Shown one piece after another: positions 1 through 5,351 of a stretch of DNA of 5,835 bases. Position numbers and translations under genes: made by a program. The notes beneath the pieces were generated by a model. It was not told the DNA's origin, did not search any database, and saw only the letters and a list, made by a program, of their open reading frames with translations. Positions within the stretch are counted from its first letter, which is position 1, and the number at the start of each line of letters is the position of its first letter. Source of the DNA: Aestuariivita sp964402685 (GTDB lineage Bacteria; Pseudomonadota; Alphaproteobacteria; Rhodobacterales; Rhodobacteraceae); the NCBI GenBank assembly GCA_964402685.1, contig CAYODE010000216.1, positions 1 through 5,835 on the forward strand, read 5' to 3'.

Positions 1-862
1 CAGAGCGTTGAATGGTTACTGCTTGAGCCAGCTGTGTCTCCCACAGCGGCACGGTATTCACCAGCGTCGAGTTGATCTTGGTGACCAATGATTTGTCGTT
101 TTCCTGTACCAGCCGGATGGACGGCAGCGACTGCATGGTCACCTGACGCGTCAACTTCAGATCATGCACGCGGCGCTCAAGATCATCGCGCGCCGCGCGC
201 AGATCGCGAAGCTCTTGCGCGGCCATGACCTGTTCGGCTTCTGGCGCCGCGTCGACGGCTGCCGCTTTTGCGGGAATGGTTTCTGCATCCAGGACCCGCA
301 GTTTTTCTTCGCCGGCAGAGATGTAGAGCGCCAACTCATCATAAAATGCCAGCGTCTTTTCATAGAGCATGTCCAGCGATTTGATGTCTTTCAGAAGGGT
401 GTGTTCATGACCCAGAAGATCATCTGTGACGCGATCAATCTGGTTCTGAACCTTTTCGAATTTCGCAGTGAAATCCGCAAAAGGCGCAGCCTTGCCGATC
501 AATTTCTCCCACCATGTGCGCTTGCGACGCACATCGAGTTCCGACACCGAAAACCCACGGATCGTTGTCACGATGTTCCGCAGGCTGTCGCCGGCAGGAC
601 CCACATCTTTGTTGCGCACGTCGGCCAACATGGCCTGGCTAATCTGTTGCAACTCTGCCTGCGCTGCCGATCCGAACGCGACGATGGAATTTGTGTTGGA
701 CATGTCAATTTCGTCCATGCGTTTTTGGATTTCCGCACCCACGGGCGCATCCGCTTCGGCATACGGCACGATGTCCGTGCTCGGTTCCGGCAGGATAGCG
801 GCCGAAACGGCTTCAACCTCGGCAAGCGCGGCTTCCGCTTTTTGACGAACATTCTCAGACAT
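1..862 (-). CDS. TelA/KlaA-family toxic anion resistance protein, 3' end cut by window
   Basis: The minus-strand frame starts at ATG 862 and stays open to the window edge, giving 287 residues; the C-terminus is missing. The family is usually about 350-400 residues, so perhaps 100 are lost. Visible TelA hallmarks are N-K-D-x-G-x-A-G (about 84-91), a central helix block L-D-M-L-Y-E-K (163-169) leading to L-A-L-Y-I-S-A-G-E-E-K-L (177-188), and H-D-L-K-L-T-R-Q (233-240) followed by P-S-I-R-L-V-Q-E-N-D (247-256) and V-P-L-W-E-T-Q (271-277). The protein is soluble and rich in coiled-coil helices; residues 207-235 look strongly heptad-like. The start has a good Shine-Dalgarno (GAGG, 7 nt ahead). It lies 41 nt after the XpaC gene on the same strand, a pairing also known from Bacillus subtilis xpaC-yaaN. 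The family is linked to tellurite and cell-wall antimicrobial tolerance, but its biochemical role is not settled. Family assignment is confident; function is not. Confidence 0.9.
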   Translation of the reverse strand, partial: MSENVRQKAEAALAEVEAVSAAILPEPSTDIVPYAEADAPVGAEIQKRMDEIDMSNTNSIVAFGSAAQAELQQISQAMLADVRNKDVGPAGDSLRNIVTTIRGFSVSELDVRRKRTWWEKLIGKAAPFADFTAKFEKVQNQIDRVTDDLLGHEHTLLKDIKSLDMLYEKTLAFYDELALYISAGEEKLRVLDAETIPAKAAAVDAAPEAEQVMAAQELRDLRAARDDLERRVHDLKLTRQVTMQSLPSIRLVQENDKSLVTKINSTLVNTVPLWETQLAQAVTIQRS

Positions 863-869
863 GTGTGAT

Positions 870-873
870 CCTC
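870..873 (-). promoter_or_regulatory. Shine-Dalgarno of the TelA gene
   Basis: GAGG on the minus strand is 7 nt before ATG 862 and supports that start. It sits inside an 11-bp imperfect dyad (GTGA-GGA-TCAC, 865-875), which is too small to be called a control element. Confidence 0.55.
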
Positions 874-903
874 ACTGTTTAAATTCCCAAACGGCGGCAC
901 CCA

Positions 904-1788
904 TCACAAATGCACGCCTTCGCGTTCAAGTCGCTCTCGCAAAACTTCGATCTCAACTGTCAGATCACTGCGATCTTCTAGTAGCATTTTTCGTGTTCGC
1001 GCAGAGAAACTCTTTTCAAGATCATCCAACAATTGCGCATAATCGTTTCTGGCGTCCGCATCGCGCGTCCTTGCGTAGATATCGGCGAATTTGGCCGTCG
1101 CGTCCCGCGCTCCCAACAAATAGACGCCTAGGTACTTTCGAGCGCTGGACAAATCTCGTGGATCTTCTTCGACTGTGCGGAACATATCCCGGGCGGTGTC
1201 CTGAAACCTTTCGACCCGTGCCTCCATCTGACGGTCGCCGGCGCGCTTGATGGCATCAGTCATGGCGGTCAAGTGACGTTCCGCCTCGTCAACGACGCGC
1301 GCGACGCGGTCTTGCTGGTGGGTGTCGATCCCTTCCATGCCCTTGTTCTGGAACGGATCAAAACCAAACGACGCCGCGTGCAAACCCATGGCGGCGACGC
1401 CAAATATCAAAGCAGCCAGTAGTCCGGGGTCGTTTTTGAAAACCGCCAGCCCGACACCGATCCCTGTTAGCACAGACGCGAACGTTTTTCGTGGGAACGC
1501 GGGCCGCCGCGCAACTTTGCGCGCGTTGTAAGCGGCTTCGGCGCGCAGACCTTCCCGAAGCAGCCACGCTGCAAGGATCAAAATAGCGGCGCCGGTCAGG
1601 CCAAGGGCCATTCCGATGGCGCCGTCATTGATGGAAAAGGCACCAAGGAAAATCGGCGGCATAAATAACAGGTTGGCGCGCGCACCCACGGGATCGACCT
1701 GAGCGCTCTGAAAATTGCTCCGCGACGCGGTGTCTTGCGGCGCATCACCCGACGTGGGGCTGTATTTGCCGCCGAAACGTTTGGCCAT
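904..1788 (-). CDS. XpaC-family membrane protein (5-bromo-4-chloroindolyl phosphate hydrolysis family)
   Basis: This is a 294-residue protein from ATG 1788. A polar N-terminus (1-36) is followed by two hydrophobic hairpins: helices at about 39-54 and 57-79, a basic linker (80-102, several Arg/Lys), then about 103-117 and 121-140. The second half (150-294) is soluble, charged and helical, ending in a probable coiled coil (250-291). This layout fits the XpaC family. The family name comes from a colour-substrate phenotype in Bacillus, and no phosphatase active-site motif is visible here, so an enzymatic function should not be assumed. The gene begins 3 nt after the stop of the 29-residue peptide. 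Only a weak G-run Shine-Dalgarno (1798-1803 on the complementary strand) precedes it, so translation is probably coupled to the upstream gene. TelA follows. XpaC may be the membrane anchor or partner of TelA (inference). Confidence 0.85.
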   Translation of the reverse strand: MAKRFGGKYSPTSGDAPQDTASRSNFQSAQVDPVGARANLLFMPPIFLGAFSINDGAIGMALGLTGAAILILAAWLLREGLRAEAAYNARKVARRPAFPRKTFASVLTGIGVGLAVFKNDPGLLAALIFGVAAMGLHAASFGFDPFQNKGMEGIDTHQQDRVARVVDEAERHLTAMTDAIKRAGDRQMEARVERFQDTARDMFRTVEEDPRDLSSARKYLGVYLLGARDATAKFADIYARTRDADARNDYAQLLDDLEKSFSARTRKMLLEDRSDLTVEIEVLRERLEREGVHL

Positions 1789-1791
1789 GAC

Positions 1792-1881
1792 TCAGAGCCC
1801 CCCAAGCCAGCCGGTTGCAGTGCCGATCATCACGATCATAAGCGCAACAAATGCGAGTTTTTGCAGCCCGCTGGCGGACAT
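1792..1881 (-). CDS. 29-residue single-helix membrane peptide upstream of xpaC-telA
   Basis: A short minus-strand frame runs from ATG 1881 to TGA 1794-1792. It begins M-S-A-S-G-L-Q-K-L-A-F-V-A-L and ends G-W-L-G-G-L. After the first eight residues it is one continuous hydrophobic helix (about 9-27) with a Gly-rich end, so it should sit in the inner membrane with the basic N-terminus inside. It is supported as a real gene by a strong Shine-Dalgarno (AGGGAG, 5 nt before the ATG), by fitting the space between rluB and xpaC, and by stopping only 3 nt before the XpaC start. It has no recognised domain. Possible roles are a small membrane subunit with XpaC/TelA or a leader whose translation opens the xpaC start. 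I think similar peptides occur at this place in related bacteria, but that is from memory and untested. Confidence 0.7.
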   Translation of the reverse strand: MSASGLQKLAFVALMIVMIGTATGWLGGL

Positions 1882-1886
1882 CTTGG

Positions 1887-1892
1887 CTCCCT
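1887..1892 (-). promoter_or_regulatory. Shine-Dalgarno of the 29-residue peptide
   Basis: AGGGAG on the minus strand lies 5 nt upstream of ATG 1881. It is the best ribosome binding site in the XpaC/TelA cluster and is the main evidence that the very short gene is translated. Confidence 0.7.
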
Positions 1893-1904
1893 TTGAATTC
1901 CCGT

Positions 1905-1947
1905 TAGGGGGAATCTATGCGATGGCCGGTCACCTTTCTAGGGGGAA
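1905..1947. repeat. Two 9-bp direct repeats in the leader of the peptide-xpaC-telA cluster
   Basis: The 9-mer TAGGGGGAA occurs at 1905-1913 and again at 1939-1947, 34 bp start to start (about three helical turns). Both copies lie in the 110-bp gap between the rluB stop and the small peptide start, just ahead of its Shine-Dalgarno. The rest of the gap (1882-1991) also holds a 10-bp palindrome TTTTGCAAAA at 1968-1977. I see no convincing sigma70 promoter and no hairpin with a T-run there. An operator role is only inferred. Confidence 0.4.
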
Positions 1948-1991
1948 GCACGGTGTGAAAGCGTCAGTTTTGCAAAATATTGCCGGTGTTG

Positions 1992-2795
1992 TCAGGTTTT
2001 GCTGCGCGGTTTGCGCAAGGCTGACCGTTTGGGACGCGGTGGTCTGGAGGGTTTGGGCTGTGGCGGTTCCAATCCCAATTGATCTCGGATTACGCGCGGC
2101 CGCAATTCCTCAACGCCACCCGATTCCAGTTTTCCCAACTGAAATGGCCCGTAACTGATACGGATCAGCCTGTTCACAGCAAAACCGATATCTTCAATCG
2201 CACGCCGGATTTCGCGGTTTTTGCCTTCACGAAGGCCAATGGTCAGCCAGGCATTGGCACCCTGTTGTCTGTCCAGATTGACTTGCATGGGTTGAAAGCG
2301 GTCCGCGCCAACCGTGATGCCAGTGCGCAAAGGCTCAAAGTCTTCGTCCTTTGGGCGGCCTTTTATGCGAACACGGTAGCGACGCAGCCAACCTGTGGAT
2401 GGCAATTCAAGCTTGCGCTTGATCTCCCCGTCATTCGTCAACAGAAGCAGACCTTCCGAATTCAGGTCCAACCGTCCAACGCTCATGACCCGTGGCATAC
2501 CTTCTGGAAGGTCGTCGAAAATGGTTTTGCGGCCTTTGTCATCCCGTGATGTTGTCACAAGACCCGTAGGCTTGTGGTATAGCCAAAGCCGTGCGGGTTC
2601 GGGCTCTGCCAGCGGCTGGCCGTCTACCGTGATCTGGTCCTTACCGGTTACATTCAGTGCCGGGCTGTCGATGATTTTGCCGTTCACGCCCACACGGCCT
2701 GCGGTAATCATACGCTCGGCGTCACGGCGCGACGCAACGCCGGCGCGCGCAAGAACTTTGGCGATCCGATCGCCGGGAGGGGTCGGTTTGGACAT
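1992..2795 (-). CDS. rluB: 23S rRNA pseudouridine synthase, RsuA/RluB/RluE/RluF family
   Basis: This 267-residue enzyme converts a specific uridine of ribosomal RNA to pseudouridine; in RluB the target is U2605 of 23S rRNA. The N-terminal S4 RNA-binding domain is clear at about 8-55 (R-I-A-K-V-L-A-R-A-G-V-A-S-R-R-D-A-E). The catalytic domain holds G-R-L-D-L-N-S-E-G-L-L-L-L-T-N-D (107-122), with D110 as the catalytic aspartate, and the late motif E-G-K-N-R-E-I-R-R (190-198). After about residue 240 comes a Pro/Arg/Lys-rich basic tail, a common RNA-binding extension in this subfamily. ATG 2795 has no strong Shine-Dalgarno, but it places the S4 domain at the usual distance from the N-terminus. 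It is divergent from tadA. Choice among RluB, RluE, RluF and RsuA is by general resemblance, with RluB the most likely in alphaproteobacteria. Confidence 0.9.
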   Translation of the reverse strand: MSKPTPPGDRIAKVLARAGVASRRDAERMITAGRVGVNGKIIDSPALNVTGKDQITVDGQPLAEPEPARLWLYHKPTGLVTTSRDDKGRKTIFDDLPEGMPRVMSVGRLDLNSEGLLLLTNDGEIKRKLELPSTGWLRRYRVRIKGRPKDEDFEPLRTGITVGADRFQPMQVNLDRQQGANAWLTIGLREGKNREIRRAIEDIGFAVNRLIRISYGPFQLGKLESGGVEELRPRVIRDQLGLEPPQPKPSRPPRPKRSALRKPRSKT

Positions 2796-2803
2796 AGCAG
2801 GGC

Positions 2804-2816
2804 ACTTAGCCTAAGT
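2804..2816. repeat. 13-bp perfect inverted repeat between rluB and tadA
   Basis: ACTTAG-C-CTAAGT is a perfect 6-bp dyad around one central base. It lies in the 62-bp divergent gap, ending 8 bp before the rluB start codon on the complementary strand. It could be a small operator or could hinder initiation of rluB. It is too short to be a terminator and has no T-run. No regulator is recognised. Confidence 0.35.
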
Positions 2817-2847
2817 CCGTGGCTTGCGAAAGCATGGATTGGTGGAC

Positions 2848-2851
2848 AGGA
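2848..2851 (+). promoter_or_regulatory. Shine-Dalgarno that decides the tadA start
   Basis: AGGA sits 6 nt before ATG 2858. The alternative in-frame starts at GTG 2819, ATG 2834 and ATG 2876 have no comparable site, so the tadA start is placed at 2858. Confidence 0.6.
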
Positions 2852-2857
2852 TTAGAC

Positions 2858-3307
2858 ATGGTCTTCAAATCTCATATGAATCAGGCACTTGAAGAAGCGC
2901 GTGCCGCTGCGGAGCGCGGAGAAGTTCCTGTTGGCGCAGTTCTTGTTGGACCTTCGGGCGATGTGATTGCGGCCGCGGGTAACCGGACGCGTGAACTGAG
3001 CGACCCAACGGCGCATGCGGAGATTCTCGTCATCAGAGAAGGATGCGAGTTGCTGCAGTCAGAAAGACTGACAGACCATGATCTCTACGTCACACTTGAG
3101 CCTTGTGCGATGTGCGCCGCGGCCATTGCGGCGGCGCGCATTGCGCGCGTGTATTACGGCGCAGCGGACCCGAAATCGGGCGGCGTGGCACATGGCGCAC
3201 GGGTGTTTTCTCACAGCCAGTCCCACCATGCGCCTGAGGTCTATGACGGGATCGCGTCAGACGAGGCCGAATCCTTGCTCAAGGCGTTTTTTGCGAACAA
3301 ACGTTAG
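2858..3307 (+). CDS. tadA: tRNA(adenosine34) deaminase TadA
   Basis: A 149-residue cytoplasmic zinc deaminase that converts adenosine 34 to inosine in the tRNA-Arg(ACG) anticodon. The cytidine/deoxycytidylate-deaminase fold motifs are intact: H-A-E at 53-55 (H53 zinc ligand, E55 proton shuttle) and E-P-C-A-M-C at 81-86 (C83 and C86 zinc ligands). The conserved G-E-V-P-V-G-A-V-L-V (21-30) and the N-R-T/D-P-T-A-H-A-E region fit TadA. D-P-K-S-G-G-V followed by an S-H-H-A-P-E-V-Y segment (104-129) matches the alphaproteobacterial form rather than the E. coli loop. The start at 2858 is chosen on its Shine-Dalgarno and because the 13 extra residues from GTG 2819 are not family-like. The gene is divergent from rluB, so two RNA-modification genes share this junction. 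A general nucleoside or guanine deaminase is a less likely alternative. Confidence 0.92.
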   Translation: MVFKSHMNQALEEARAAAERGEVPVGAVLVGPSGDVIAAAGNRTRELSDPTAHAEILVIREGCELLQSERLTDHDLYVTLEPCAMCAAAIAAARIARVYYGAADPKSGGVAHGARVFSHSQSHHAPEVYDGIASDEAESLLKAFFANKR

Positions 3308-3314
3308 CGTCTAA

Positions 3315-3365
3315 TCGCGCCTCAACAACTTCCTTCGCTGCCAAGGTTCCCGCAGCCATGCGCGA
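3315..3365. terminator. Possible weak bidirectional terminator between convergent tadA and the UPF0173 gene
   Basis: The 58-bp gap between the two stop codons contains nested inverted repeats: TCGCGC (3315-3320) with GCGCGA (3360-3365), and inside them GCTGC (3337-3341) with GCAGC (3352-3356). Convergent genes often end at such a structure. There is no T-run on either side and the loops are large, so this is only a tentative call. Confidence 0.2.
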
Positions 3366-4058
3366 CTAAAGCTCGATGGCTTGCATGACCTGCGGTTCGA
3401 CCACTGTTCCTGACGTCAAGCCAGATTTCAGCGCTTCGGCATCCTGTTCCAGCAGTGGAAACGTCTTGTAATGGCAGGGAATGACCGTCTCAAAGTTGAA
3501 ATAGGTATTCGCCGCATAAGCGGCCTGAGCCATGTCCATTGTGAAATGTCCGCCAGCTGAGAGGATCCCAACCTCAGGTTTGAAATAGTCTGCCATCCAC
3601 GCCATGTCCGCCATGATCGCGGTGTCGCCGGACGCATAGACCGTCTTGCCTTCGCCCATGATCATGAATCCGACTTCCGACCCACCTGTCCGCAGACCTT
3701 CTGCTGTCTGAAACGTTGATGAATGCGACGCTGGAACCATCGCGACTTTCACATCGCCCAAGTCCACCGTGCCGCCCTTGTTGAAGCCGATGGTTTCGAT
3801 GCTTTCGGCTTCCGCCCAGAAATTCATGATATCGTATTGTCCGATAGCAGGGATATTCAGCTTTTTTGCGAGGGGAACAACGTCGACGACATGGTCGAAA
3901 TGGGTGTGGGTGAGCAGGATGTGGCTCGCCCCGGCGATCGCGGCGTCATGCTGATCTTCTGGCAGAACCGGGTTCCCCGACAACCACGGATCTAGAAGCA
4001 AAGTTTGTCCAGCGATTTCAAATCGAAAGCTTCCGTGTCCCAACCAGATGATTTTCAT
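3366..4058 (-). CDS. UPF0173-family metal-dependent hydrolase (metallo-beta-lactamase fold)
   Basis: A 230-residue cytoplasmic protein beginning M-K-I-I-W-L-G-H-G-S-F. It has the full metallo-beta-lactamase signature H-T-H-F-D-H (51-56), with later metal or active-site candidates H112 (S-H-S-S), D145 (G-D-T-A), H171 (G-G-H-F-T-M-D) and H196 (C-H-Y-K-T-F). The G-G-H-F-T-M and C-H-Y-x-T-F blocks are typical of UPF0173. Length agrees with the family (about 225-235). ATG 4058 is preferred because GGGAG lies 6 nt ahead and M-K-I is the usual start; a further upstream ATG at 4112 would add 18 unrelated residues. The substrate is unknown; relatives hydrolyse various small phosphoesters or lactones, so no reaction is assigned. 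It converges on tadA and diverges from the ceramidase-like gene across 52 bp. No signal peptide is seen. Confidence 0.9.
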   Translation of the reverse strand: MKIIWLGHGSFRFEIAGQTLLLDPWLSGNPVLPEDQHDAAIAGASHILLTHTHFDHVVDVVPLAKKLNIPAIGQYDIMNFWAEAESIETIGFNKGGTVDLGDVKVAMVPASHSSTFQTAEGLRTGGSEVGFMIMGEGKTVYASGDTAIMADMAWMADYFKPEVGILSAGGHFTMDMAQAAYAANTYFNFETVIPCHYKTFPLLEQDAEALKSGLTSGTVVEPQVMQAIEL

Positions 4059-4104
4059 GTCTCTCTCCCTATGTTTTGGCAGGAGGCTAGCACGAGGGCA
4101 GTAA

Positions 4105-4118
4105 AATTCCATGGAATT
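4105..4118. repeat. 14-bp perfect palindrome across the ceramidase-like start codon
   Basis: AATTCCATGGAATT is perfectly self-complementary, and its centre is the CATG that holds the ATG at 4111. It lies in the divergent control region with the UPF0173 gene. It may be a protein-binding operator; it has no loop, so a strong RNA hairpin is unlikely. Chance is possible. Confidence 0.35.
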
Positions 4119-4788
4119 GACACGCGCTATTGATGGCTATTGCGAACGGCTCGATCCCAGCTATTGGGCGGAGCCGATCAATGCGATCACCAATGCAGCG
4201 TTTCTGATTGCTGCCTGGTTCATGTGGCGTCGAAGCGCGGGCGTTCCTCTCGCCCGTGCTCTGGTGGTGATCCTCTTTGCCATCGGCGTGGGCAGCTTTC
4301 TGTTTCACACCCATGCTCAGGTTTGGGCTGCGATTGCTGACGTGGTCCCCATCTTGCTGTTCATCCTCGTCTACATCTTTGCGATCAATCGCGACGTGTG
4401 GGGATTTGGGCCCATTGCCGCGCTGGGTTTGACGGCACTTTTCTTGCCGTATGCCGCTGCGACGGTTCCGGTGTTTCAGCTCTTGCCGATTGGTGGGACT
4501 GCCGGATACGCGCCCGTGCCGACACTGATCCTGATTTACGCGTTTCTCTTACGTCGGAGGGAGCCCATGTTGGCACGCGGTTTTGTCATCGGGGCGGGTA
4601 TCCTGCTGTTGTCGATGACCATGCGCACGATTGATGAGCCGCTGTGCAACCTAATCCCTATGGGGACGCATTACTGGTGGCATATCTTGAATGCGATCAT
4701 GCTGGGTTGGATGATCGAAGTGTATCTGCGGTTTCTACGCCAGAGGGGTCAAACACGGCGGCGAACCGACCAGATCCGCAGATCGTAA
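4111..4788 (+). CDS. Ceramidase-like integral membrane hydrolase (CREST superfamily)
   Basis: A 225-residue multispanning membrane protein, about seven helices (roughly 23-40, 47-66, 70-91, 98-117, 132-147, 154-171, 186-208). It begins with the family pattern D-G-Y-C-E-R-L-D-P-S-Y-W-A-E-P-I-N-A-I-T-N-A (8-29). The CREST metal-hydrolase residues appear in order: S62 and H66 in G-S-F-L-F-H-T, D77 in A-I-A-D, and H187/H191 in T-H-Y-W-W-H. These would bind zinc at the membrane face, as in alkaline ceramidases and PAQR-type proteins. The real substrate in bacteria is unknown; a ceramide or another acylated lipid amide is plausible. The tail (209-225) is Arg-rich and probably cytoplasmic. ATG 4111 is the first start after an in-frame stop at 4102-4104; the Shine-Dalgarno is weak (GAGG 13 nt upstream). 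The 3' end overlaps the convergent ferric-reductase-like gene by 40 bp. Confidence 0.85.
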   Translation: MELTRAIDGYCERLDPSYWAEPINAITNAAFLIAAWFMWRRSAGVPLARALVVILFAIGVGSFLFHTHAQVWAAIADVVPILLFILVYIFAINRDVWGFGPIAALGLTALFLPYAAATVPVFQLLPIGGTAGYAPVPTLILIYAFLLRRREPMLARGFVIGAGILLLSMTMRTIDEPLCNLIPMGTHYWWHILNAIMLGWMIEVYLRFLRQRGQTRRRTDQIRRS

Positions 4789-5345
4789 ATCACTTTGATC
4801 GTGGCGAGCGTCACCAACAGGCAAAGCGCCGCCTTTGAGAGTGTGCCCATTGTGCCCTCGATCAACATGGCATGTGCTGCCGTGCTGCCCACAATGATCA
4901 CGCCCAAAGCCGTGTGCGCGCGGCGCCAAATGCGGGGTGGAAGACGCCAGCGCCGACGCTGACTGGCCAGCAGAGCTGAGGCAAAGACGGCCCACATGGC
5001 CAATACGCCCCAGACCGCAAAAGGCGTGGGAGACGTAAAGGTCAACGCGTCGATCACATCCGGGGGTGAGGTAATCCACAGGCCAGCCACATGAAAGATA
5101 ACGCAAATGACGATCACTGCGCCGATCCAGATATGAACCCGACGACCCTTTTGCGGCGGCAAGCCTGGGAGCAGGCCAGCGGCCAGCAGAGGTTGCATTA
5201 CCATGAGGGAGAGGCCGAGAACGCCAGCAAAGCCGCCGACGATGTAGATAGGCTGCCGCCATTGGAGGAGCGGACTGGTAGCCGCGATCCACAATGGAAC
5301 GATTAGAGCCGCGCCAAGAGCGCCCCAGATCAGGGCTGCGCGCAC
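4749..5345 (-). CDS. Ferric-reductase-like transmembrane haem protein, no flavin domain
   Basis: A 198-residue protein with six predicted membrane helices (about 4-22, 33-55, 70-90, 107-127, 146-163, 168-186). Two histidine pairs have the spacing typical of two stacked b haems: H71-x13-H85 and H144-x13-H158. This matches the ferric-reductase transmembrane domain family (ferric reductases, NADPH oxidases, MsrQ). There is no FAD/NAD(P)H-binding domain, so, like MsrQ, it would need an outside electron donor (quinol or a flavoprotein). The start is taken as GTG 5345, because an in-frame TGA lies only three codons upstream and later ATGs would remove the first helices. No Shine-Dalgarno is visible, so translation probably depends on termination of the upstream gene, 6 nt away. 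Its partner is the Tat-exported dioxygenase-like protein. The 3' end overlaps the ceramidase-like gene. The exact redox partner is inferred. Confidence 0.85.
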   Translation of the reverse strand: MRAALIWGALGAALIVPLWIAATSPLLQWRQPIYIVGGFAGVLGLSLMVMQPLLAAGLLPGLPPQKGRRVHIWIGAVIVICVIFHVAGLWITSPPDVIDALTFTSPTPFAVWGVLAMWAVFASALLASQRRRWRLPPRIWRRAHTALGVIIVGSTAAHAMLIEGTMGTLSKAALCLLVTLATIKVIYDLRIWSVRRRV

Positions 5346-5351
5346 CGCTGA

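Noticed and set aside
164..868. A 234-codon open frame on the plus strand opposite telA.
   Set aside because: The minus-strand frame gives clear TelA motifs, while the plus frame gives a Cys/His/Arg-rich translation without domain, a typical mirror of a high-GC gene.
865..875. Small dyad GTGA-TCC-TCAC over the telA ribosome binding site as an RNA switch.
   Set aside because: Only a 4-bp stem with a 3-nt loop; such structures are expected by chance.
1715..2158. A 147-codon plus-strand frame spanning the rluB to xpaC gap.
   Set aside because: It is antisense to three supported genes, and its translation has no recognisable domain. The gap is better explained by the small minus-strand peptide.
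2819..2857. N-terminal extension of TadA from GTG 2819 or ATG 2834.
   Set aside because: Neither start has a Shine-Dalgarno and the extra residues do not look like TadA; ATG 2858 has AGGA at correct spacing.
4076..4107. A TTGGCA / TAAAAT promoter-like pair ahead of the ceramidase-like gene.
   Set aside because: The spacer is 20 bp and the -10 would touch the start codon, so it is a poor sigma70 promoter.
4059..4112. N-terminal extension of the UPF0173 protein from ATG 4112.
   Set aside because: It would add 18 residues not typical of the family; ATG 4058 has a good Shine-Dalgarno and gives the usual N-terminus.
4735..5292. A 185-codon minus-strand frame overlapping the ferric-reductase-like gene.
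   Set aside because: It is a shifted reading of the same strand; the true frame carries the six helices and the paired histidines, this one does not.
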